Assembly: GCA_001563305.1 (NCBI GenBank)
Contig: CP013703.1
Coordinates: forward strand, 248,001-312,000
Direction: 5' to 3'
Source of the DNA: a methanogenic archaeon mixed culture ISO4-G1
GTDB lineage: Archaea > Thermoplasmatota > Thermoplasmata > Methanomassiliicoccales > Methanomethylophilaceae
Length of the DNA stretch: 64,000 nt
Each line of letters opens with the position of its first letter. The stretch's first letter is position 1. The notes beneath the pieces are model-generated. The model was given only the letters and a program-made list of their open reading frames with translations. It searched no databases and was not told the origin of the DNA. The position numbers were made by a program, and so were the translations under genes. Below, piece after piece: positions 58,277 through 64,000 of this stretch.

Positions 58277-59159
58277 CATCATCAGGACCGACGACGTGAC
58301 CACGGTGGTCCTCGACGGTAAATGCGACGGACTCGTCACCGGCATCGGATTCACCGGCCCCATCGCCAAGGTCGTCATGTGGGACGGGGAGACGGCATGC
58401 CGCGGGAACACCCTCTACATGCATGTGGGGTCGCCCTCCAAGGTCTCCATCAAGGAACTGACCTTCAACACAACGACGGTCACCGCATTGACCTACGCGG
58501 ATGTGGGCTCCGGCCTGGAGAGGGCCGGCTACGACCCCTCCGGAGGGGATGGAAGGATCACCGTCGTATTGATATTGGATGCGGATGTGCCAGATTCCAC
58601 ATTGGCAAGGGCCGGTATCACCGTCACGGAAGGTATAACGGCAGCCTTGCAGGACCTGAGGGCGATGTACAACGCGCTCCAGGCATCGGGCTCGGCGGTG
58701 CAGGAGATCGCCGTCATCCGCGACAACGATTCCTCGCTGTTCCTCCGCGGGGCAGGCAAGCACACCAAGCTCGGTGAGCTAATAGGGCGCTCCGTCGTGG
58801 AATCCGTCAAAGAATCGGCGGCTCTCAACGGGACCAGCCTGACCGGGCGCATGAGCGTCATGTCCATGATGGCATCCTGCGGTTACGACCAGGAGAGGCT
58901 GTTCAGGATATCAGGGAGTCCGGACCTGGGGCAGTTCCTGTCCAAGGCCGTCGTCAGGGACTCCGATCCCATGGCCATCGCGGCCGTGGCATCCGTGATC
59001 CGCATCTGCGACGCGGTCAGCTGGGGACTGATGTCCGAGTCCGAGGGAAGGAAGGTCGCATCGGAGGTCCTGAGGGGCTGCATAAGGGAGCCGTCCGGGC
59101 CGGAGAACACCCTCGGCATGCTCGCCACCACGGTATCCCTCTTCCTGGCAGGTCTCTGA
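58266..59159 (+). CDS. CbiZ-like protein, second tandem copy
   Basis: This 297-residue paralogue overlaps the first copy by 11 bp and has a strong GGAGGTG site before ATG 58266. The CbiZ pattern is recognisable (FNTTTVTALTYADVGSG, RGAGKHTKLGELIGRSVVES), as is the shared C-terminal domain (IRICDAVSWGLMSESEG against IADDVSAGLIRADSG in the first copy). The N-terminal strands are more divergent. The two may form a heteromer or differ in cobamide substrate. Confidence 0.82.
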   Translation: MQSDIIRTDDVTTVVLDGKCDGLVTGIGFTGPIAKVVMWDGETACRGNTLYMHVGSPSKVSIKELTFNTTTVTALTYADVGSGLERAGYDPSGGDGRITVVLILDADVPDSTLARAGITVTEGITAALQDLRAMYNALQASGSAVQEIAVIRDNDSSLFLRGAGKHTKLGELIGRSVVESVKESAALNGTSLTGRMSVMSMMASCGYDQERLFRISGSPDLGQFLSKAVVRDSDPMAIAAVASVIRICDAVSWGLMSESEGRKVASEVLRGCIREPSGPENTLGMLATTVSLFLAGL

Positions 59160-59231
59160 GCACGGGTCCAGCGTTCCTCTGAACATCAGCTTTAAATCCG
59201 TATTAGTGTAATCGCGCGTACAGGTGTTCGA

Positions 59232-60680
59232 ATGGAACAGAGGATAATCGATGAGATTGAAAAGGTGGTCGGAAAGGAAGGATACTCCGTCGAGCCAGCA
59301 GTTCTATACACATACGGATTCGATGCATCGATTTTCCACAACAACCCGGATATGGTCGTCCAGCCCAGGACCACCGAGCAGGTATCCGAGATCATGAAGA
59401 TCGCCAGCAAGTACAAGATCCCGGTGACCCCCAGGGGCTCAGGGACCGGACTGTGCGGCGCCGCCGTCCCGATCAAGGGAGGTATCGTCATGGCCATGCA
59501 GAGGATGAACAAGGTCCTCAGGGTCAGCGTCGAGGACCTCTGGGTGGACGTCCAGGCCGGATGCATCTACAACAATCTCAACGAGGAGCTCGAGAAATAC
59601 GGCTTCTTCTTCCCCCCGTCCCCCGGATCCGCCGAGGCATGTCAGGTCGGCGGAATGGTCGCCACCAACGCATCGGGTATGCGCGCGGTCAAGTACGGCG
59701 CCACCAGGGATTTCGTCATGGGACTCACCTTCGTCAAGGCCGACGGAGAGATCGTCCGCTGCGGCACCAGGACCATCAAGGATGCGTCCGGATACCAGCT
59801 GGCACGTCTCCTGTGCGGTTCGGAGGGCACCCTCGGTATCATCACCGAGATCACCTTCAAGATCACCACCAAGCCGAAGAAGTCGGCGTACTGCCTCTGC
59901 TGCTTCAACGATGTCGAATCCGCAGGCAAGTGCATCTCCGCGATCATCGCCAAGCCCCTGATCCCCGCATCCTGCGAGCTCATGGACAGCATCAGCATCA
60001 ACGCCGTGAACAAGGCGCGCGGCAATCCCATGCCCGACTGCGGAGCGCTCATCATCGTAGAGTGCGACGGAGAGACCGACGAGGTCGTCGACAGGGATAT
60101 AGCAATAGTCGCAGAGGTCGCAAACTCCCAGGGAGCGATATCCGTCACCCCCACCAAGGACAAGGCGCTGATCAACAAGTGGACCGATGCAAGGAAGTCC
60201 GTCATGGTCTCCCTCGCGGCACTGAAGCCCAACTGCTCGTCTGTCTCGCTGGCCGACGACATGGGAGTGCCGATCTCCAAGGTCCCCAACGCGGTCAAGG
60301 CGTTCCAGGAGATCGCGGCGAAGTACAACGTCACCATCGCGACCTACGGACACGCATCCGACGGCAACCTCCACACCAAGATGGTCATCGACCCCACCGA
60401 CAAGGACGAGTGGGAGAGAGGCATCCAGGCGGTCAACGAGATCTTCGATGTCTGCATCGAGCTGGGCGGGACCGTCACCGGAGAGCACGGTGTCGGAATA
60501 TCCAAGGCTCCCAACTATCAGAAGGAGAGGGCCACCGAGCTGTCCAGCATCAGGGCCATCAAGAAGGCGTTCGACCCGGACAACATTCTCAACCCCGGCA
60601 AGTCCGAGCAGTGGGAGGGCACCATCCTCAGGAACCTGAGGTACCCCTGCAAGCTCAACCGAATAACGGACGAATCATGA
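59232..60680 (+). CDS. glcD: FAD-binding oxidase, glycolate oxidase / D-lactate dehydrogenase family (GlcD)
   Basis: This 482-residue VAO-type flavoprotein oxidises 2-hydroxy acids such as D-lactate or glycolate. The FAD-binding region has VTPRGSGTGLCGAAVP (near 64-79), SPGSAEACQVGGMVATNASG (near 131-150) and GSEGTLGIIT (near 197-206); the C-terminal YGHASDGNLHTK and GEHGVG hold the active-site His residues. It lacks a fused Fe-S domain, and no GlcF-like partner is adjacent. AGGTG precedes the ATG. Its end overlaps the convergent protease gene by 26 bp. Confidence 0.92.
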   Translation: MEQRIIDEIEKVVGKEGYSVEPAVLYTYGFDASIFHNNPDMVVQPRTTEQVSEIMKIASKYKIPVTPRGSGTGLCGAAVPIKGGIVMAMQRMNKVLRVSVEDLWVDVQAGCIYNNLNEELEKYGFFFPPSPGSAEACQVGGMVATNASGMRAVKYGATRDFVMGLTFVKADGEIVRCGTRTIKDASGYQLARLLCGSEGTLGIITEITFKITTKPKKSAYCLCCFNDVESAGKCISAIIAKPLIPASCELMDSISINAVNKARGNPMPDCGALIIVECDGETDEVVDRDIAIVAEVANSQGAISVTPTKDKALINKWTDARKSVMVSLAALKPNCSSVSLADDMGVPISKVPNAVKAFQEIAAKYNVTIATYGHASDGNLHTKMVIDPTDKDEWERGIQAVNEIFDVCIELGGTVTGEHGVGISKAPNYQKERATELSSIRAIKKAFDPDNILNPGKSEQWEGTILRNLRYPCKLNRITDES

Positions 60681-61362
60681 TGTAAAGGTCGTTCGGTATC
60701 CAGTAGAGTACCGCAATCAGTTCCACCACAGCGATAGCCAGCGTCACTCCCCAGATGACCTTGTTCCAGGGCAGGATCTTCGATCCGTCCAGCGGGGGGA
60801 GCGGAAGGAGGTTGAACACCGCCAGGAACGCGTTGAGGTGGCACATCATCAGGAACAGGAGCACCCATGCGGAATAGTTCATGAGGTAGCATCCGCAGAT
60901 GGAGATCAGGCACAGGACGATGTTCACGACGGGTCCCGCAAGGCTGATCTTGCCCTCGGTCTCCCTGGTCATGTTGCCGCGTATCATGACGGCACCGGGG
61001 ACGGCGAACAGAAGACCGAACAACGGTGTGATGAGCGTTAGGAGCAGTCCGACCGGCCACATCCTGAACTCCGACCAGAGTCCGTACTTCTGGGCCGTGA
61101 ACTTGTGACCAAGCTCGTGGCACAGGAAGCTCATGACGACTATCGCCGCGCTGAGTCCGAACAGCCCGATGTACTCCATGCCCTCGCCCAGCGTGACCCT
61201 GAAGTAGTACAGGAAGTGTTCGTTGTCGCGGTACAGGAGCGTGAACGCTATGGCCATGGCCAGCACTGCGATGAAGATATCCCTGAGCTCAATCCTGCTG
61301 AAACGGGGCTTGCCGAATCCAGGGTTGACCCTTTGGAGATTGTCGTAGTACCTGTCGTCCAT
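60655..61362 (-). CDS. Site-2 protease-family (M50) membrane metalloprotease
   Basis: This 235-residue membrane protein has the zinc motif HELGH (CHELGH, near 96-100) and the third ligand in LPPLDGSK (near 188-195), the hallmark of intramembrane S2P proteases. About six transmembrane helices surround them. No PDZ or CBS domain is present. Targets are unknown; such proteases often release membrane-bound regulators. ATG 61362 is supported by TTTATAAA (61384-61391) centred about 26 nt upstream. Confidence 0.9.
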   Translation of the reverse strand: MDDRYYDNLQRVNPGFGKPRFSRIELRDIFIAVLAMAIAFTLLYRDNEHFLYYFRVTLGEGMEYIGLFGLSAAIVVMSFLCHELGHKFTAQKYGLWSEFRMWPVGLLLTLITPLFGLLFAVPGAVMIRGNMTRETEGKISLAGPVVNIVLCLISICGCYLMNYSAWVLLFLMMCHLNAFLAVFNLLPLPPLDGSKILPWNKVIWGVTLAIAVVELIAVLYWIPNDLYIMIRPLFG

Positions 61363-61436
61363 AGTCGAAGATATGATATCTTGTTTATAAAGCCAACCTA
61401 CCAAGATTAATTACCTTAGTCGGGCTTCATTTCAGC

Positions 61437-62150
61437 ATGGAAACCTTCAGAGGCCTCTGCTTCCTGCATGATCCCGATGTTTCAAGGAGAGCGATCATAT
61501 TCGACATGTACGGGACGTTGGTGAAGGCGAGGTTCGGGAATCTCGATGACATCTACAACGCGTTCTTCGAGCTGTTCCCGGATGCCGACAGGGAGGACGT
61601 TTCCAACGAGTACCAGCGGTACATCTCGCATTGCGAGTCGGCCAACGGCAGGCACCACGAGGTCACAATTCACATGGTGCTGGAACATCTCGATTCCGTG
61701 TTCGGTACGCAGAACGACAGCCTGAAAGCGGAGGACCTCCTGATGAGGTCCACACACACGTTCATCCCGGTCAGGGGGGCAGAGGAGACCCTGAGGTACT
61801 TCAGGGACAGGGACTACAGCATCGGGGTGCTGAGCAACACCGCCTACCGCGGATCGGTGGTTAAGGGCCTGCTGGAGGACGTCGGATTCGGAGGGCTTAT
61901 CGACAGGGTCGTGAGCAGTGCCGACGTCGGCTACAGGAAGCCGCACGACGAGGCCTACTCGGCAGCGGTGGGTGCGCTGGGCAAGAGGGCGGAAGATTGT
62001 TTCTTCGTCGGCGACAGCGAGGACAAGGACTTCATCGGGCCCAGGAGGTTCGGCATGAGGGGTTCGTTCCTGATCGACCCGGAGAGGCCTTCCAGGGAAC
62101 TTGGCATCGTGGCCTCGATAGCGGACGTGCCCTCGTTCTTCCGCGATTGA
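61437..62150 (+). CDS. HAD-superfamily hydrolase
   Basis: This 237-residue phosphatase-like protein has the four HAD motifs: nucleophile Asp in IIFDMYGTLV (near 20-29), Thr/Ser in VLSNTAYRG (near 130), Lys in YRKPHDEAY (near 165) and the acidic FVGDSEDKD (near 190-198). The cap domain lies between motifs 1 and 2. Substrate is unknown; relatives include phosphoglycolate phosphatases. It is divergent from the protease gene. Confidence 0.88.
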   Translation: METFRGLCFLHDPDVSRRAIIFDMYGTLVKARFGNLDDIYNAFFELFPDADREDVSNEYQRYISHCESANGRHHEVTIHMVLEHLDSVFGTQNDSLKAEDLLMRSTHTFIPVRGAEETLRYFRDRDYSIGVLSNTAYRGSVVKGLLEDVGFGGLIDRVVSSADVGYRKPHDEAYSAAVGALGKRAEDCFFVGDSEDKDFIGPRRFGMRGSFLIDPERPSRELGIVASIADVPSFFRD

Positions 62151-62180
62151 GATTTATTAGCATACTGGATACGGGATCAT

Positions 62181-64000
62181 ATGGCCAAGAGGAACATAGC
62201 CCACGGGAAGGAGGTCTGCAGATGGTGCGACAGCTGCGGCACGCTCATCCTGGGCGATTCGTGTTCCCGCTGCGGTTCCGAGGGACGCGAGTTCGAGATC
62301 AACAGCCCGGGGGACATCCGTCCGTGCATGGGCGACAGCATCCCGATGGTGCTCGGTCTCTTCAGGGAAGCCTTCGGAACGTCGGAGCCCCTCGAGGGCA
62401 AGGCCATGTTCCTCAACAAGATCCCGGGGGAGGACCGCACCGACGAGATCGTCGCATCCGGTCAGGTCCTGGGGATTCTGAGGTTCGACATGCGCTCGGA
62501 CCGCATGGTCCTTGAGATCAGGCAGCCCGGTGCGGATATGTTCGCACCCTTCGCCAAGAAGAACATAGTGGTCTTCGGAGGGATGTCCGGACACCTCAAG
62601 GGGAAGGCAGTGCCAGGCGAGAACATCATCGATGTAATCGGGGAGTTCTCCGCGGGCGACACGCTCATCCTGAAGAAGGGCCAGAAGATAGGTCCCGGCA
62701 TAGCCCTGGCGGACAGTGTGTCCCTGAAGGGGGAGGAGAGGGCGGTCAAGATCCGCGACCTCTCGGCACCGGCGGAGATGGACATCTCCCCGGACGCGGA
62801 CCTCAGGACCTTCGTGGAGGCCAACAGGGATCACATAAAGCGCATCAGCAGGCATGCGGTGAAGGAGATCAAGAGGTTCCTCGAGGAGAAGAACCAGAGG
62901 GGCCTGCCGGTGACGGTGTCTTTCTCCGGAGGGAAGGATTCCCTCGCGGCGTACGGTCTGGCATCCCAGGCCGTAGAGAGCCCGGAGCTGATGTACATCG
63001 ACACGGGACTGGAGTTCCCGGAGACAGTGAACTATGTCAAGGCGTTCGCACTGGAGCATGGAAACAAGCTGCACACGGCGCACGGCAAGGACGGTTTCTG
63101 GGACAATGTTGACACATTCGGCCCTCCCGCCAAGGATTTCAGATGGTGCTGCAAAGTCTGCAAGCTCGGACCGATAACGGACATGATCTCGGAGAGGTTC
63201 CCCAACGGCACGATCACCGTGGAAGGCAACCGCTGGCTGGAGTCCTACGCCCGTTCGGGCATAGGGTTCGTGACCAAGAACCCGTTCGTCCCCAACCAGG
63301 TGAACCTGAACCCCATCCGCTCATGGTCCGCGGCGGAGGTCTGGGGATACATCCTGACCTTCGGACTGGAGTACAATCCTCTGTACGAGAGGGACTTCGA
63401 GAGGATAGGATGCTACCTGTGCCCCTCATGCCTTTCCAGCGAGTGGAGGAACACCGGACGCATACACCCGGGCCTCTACGGAAGATGGGAGGAGTACCTT
63501 CACAGGTATGCCGAGGAGAAGGGCCTTCCGGCGGAGTATGCGGACATGGGCTTTTGGAGATGGAAGGTGCTGCCGCCAAAGATGATCCAGCTGTCCGAGG
63601 AGATGCGGATCAGCCTGAAGCTGAAGAGCGGTTCGGGGCCGTCAATGAAGATGCTCAAAGGAGCATCGCCCTGTGCGGCTGGAGGCTACTCCATGGAGGC
63701 GGTAATCAACGTACAGAGGAGCAGGGACTTCTCGTACGTCGAGGATGCGCTGCGCACGGTGGGCGAGGTCAAGTACTCCCCCGAGTTCGAGATCGCGCTC
63801 CTGAAGATGCCCGCGGGAAGGGCGAAACTGTTCGGAGGCGGGCAGGTGTCCGTCACCGCACCGGATGCAAAGAACTCGAAGCTGGTCTTCGAGAAGGCGG
63901 TCAAGGCCCTCATCCGTGCCGAGCTCTGCACCGAGTGCGGGATATGTGCCAGAGGGTGTCCCCGTCATGCCATAACCATAAAGGGCGGGATGCGCGTCGA
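62181..64000 (+). CDS. PAPS-reductase-like sulfurtransferase with zinc ribbon and ferredoxin domain (3' end cut)
   Basis: At least 606 residues are in the window with no stop. Order of domains: N-terminal zinc ribbon (CRWCDSCG, CSRCG; residues 13-35), a PUA/OB-like domain (about 90-200), the PP-loop SFSGGKDS (247-254) of the PAPS reductase/adenylyl fold, further Cys in CCKVCK and CYLCPSC, and near the cut a 4Fe-4S motif (Cys583, 586, 589, 593). Such archaeal proteins are annotated as PAPS reductases, but the domain mix suggests tRNA or cofactor thiolation is possible. TTTATTAG centred 25 nt before the ATG indicates a leaderless mRNA. Confidence 0.87.
   Translation, partial: MAKRNIAHGKEVCRWCDSCGTLILGDSCSRCGSEGREFEINSPGDIRPCMGDSIPMVLGLFREAFGTSEPLEGKAMFLNKIPGEDRTDEIVASGQVLGILRFDMRSDRMVLEIRQPGADMFAPFAKKNIVVFGGMSGHLKGKAVPGENIIDVIGEFSAGDTLILKKGQKIGPGIALADSVSLKGEERAVKIRDLSAPAEMDISPDADLRTFVEANRDHIKRISRHAVKEIKRFLEEKNQRGLPVTVSFSGGKDSLAAYGLASQAVESPELMYIDTGLEFPETVNYVKAFALEHGNKLHTAHGKDGFWDNVDTFGPPAKDFRWCCKVCKLGPITDMISERFPNGTITVEGNRWLESYARSGIGFVTKNPFVPNQVNLNPIRSWSAAEVWGYILTFGLEYNPLYERDFERIGCYLCPSCLSSEWRNTGRIHPGLYGRWEEYLHRYAEEKGLPAEYADMGFWRWKVLPPKMIQLSEEMRISLKLKSGSGPSMKMLKGASPCAAGGYSMEAVINVQRSRDFSYVEDALRTVGEVKYSPEFEIALLKMPAGRAKLFGGGQVSVTAPDAKNSKLVFEKAVKALIRAELCTECGICARGCPRHAITIKGGMRV

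Noticed and set aside
1-64000. CRISPR arrays, insertion sequences, prophage genes or replication origins
   Set aside because: I saw no regularly spaced direct repeats, transposase or integrase genes, phage structural genes or origin-type repeat clusters.

Overview
The window is from an archaeon of the Thermoplasmatota, most likely a gut-type methanogen of the Methanomassiliicoccales. This rests on gene content and is an inference. The archaeal side includes the S10/spc ribosomal superoperon with eS4, eL19 and eL32, aRF1, Cbf5, RadB, Bud32, MptA (methanopterin), the isopentenyl phosphate kinase route, DtdA, PurP and RaSEA. Mixed in are bacterial-type genes (AspRS, zinc-LID adenylate kinase, glutathione peroxidase with OhrR, a Fic protein). 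Of 82 complete protein genes, 79 end in TGA, 3 in TAA and none in TAG. One gene, the archaeosine-synthase radical SAM subunit RaSEA, carries an in-frame TAG at codon 244 followed by its conserved C-terminal cysteine domain. This fits an organism that reads UAG as pyrrolysine.

Layout: 0.1-2.8 kb gap-pgk; 2.8-4.0 kb bud32-rdgB (minus); 4.0-5.0 kb an AIM24-family gene and a small membrane protein; 5.1 kb radB; 5.7-8.6 kb an isoprenoid operon ipk-fni-idsA (minus); 8.6 kb a lone 5S rRNA; 8.8-10.6 kb alaX-nac-hypC (minus); 10.7 kb aspS; 13.7-14.8 kb an AT-rich Fic gene; 14.9-17.8 kb gatCAB (minus); 17.9-21 kb DUF2284, TPR, gpx-ohrR and zinc-ribbon genes and an initiator tRNA; 21.2-27.1 kb rnhB/SCP2, mptA/PAS, a CoA-disulfide-reductase-like gene with a TPD (CDIN1-like) nuclease, and RaSEA.

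From 27.2 to 43.0 kb lies one long plus-strand run: a structured leader of about 170 nt, then uL3-uL4-uL23-uL2-uS19-uL22-uS3-uL29-aIF1-Rnp1-uS17-uL14-uL24-eS4-uL5-uS14-uS8-uL6-eL32-eL19-uL18-uS5-uL30-uL15-secY-EMC3-cmk-cbf5. Then come unknown membrane genes, trpS-pheS, a winged-helix regulator, dtdA, pyrH, prf1-argS-GNAT, purP with a secreted membrane-anchored protein, tRNA-Gln, a small regulator, adk, tandem cbiZ paralogues, a glcD-type flavoprotein, a site-2 protease, a HAD hydrolase and a PAPS-reductase-like iron-sulfur protein cut by the window end.

Functional threads: translation dominates (ribosomal proteins, four tRNA synthetases, GatCAB, AlaX, DtdA, aRF1, two tRNAs). A bacterial-type AspRS with the residues of a non-discriminating enzyme sits near GatCAB, so Asn-tRNA is probably made by transamidation. 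Lipid precursors, methanopterin, cobamide salvage and peroxide defence are also represented.

Many first genes of transcripts have a TATA box centred about 25-27 nt before the start codon, implying leaderless mRNAs. Downstream genes often overlap by ATGA or GTGA or have a short GGTGA/GGAG ribosome binding site. No stretch over 300 bases lacks a gene, and no CRISPR array or insertion sequence was seen.
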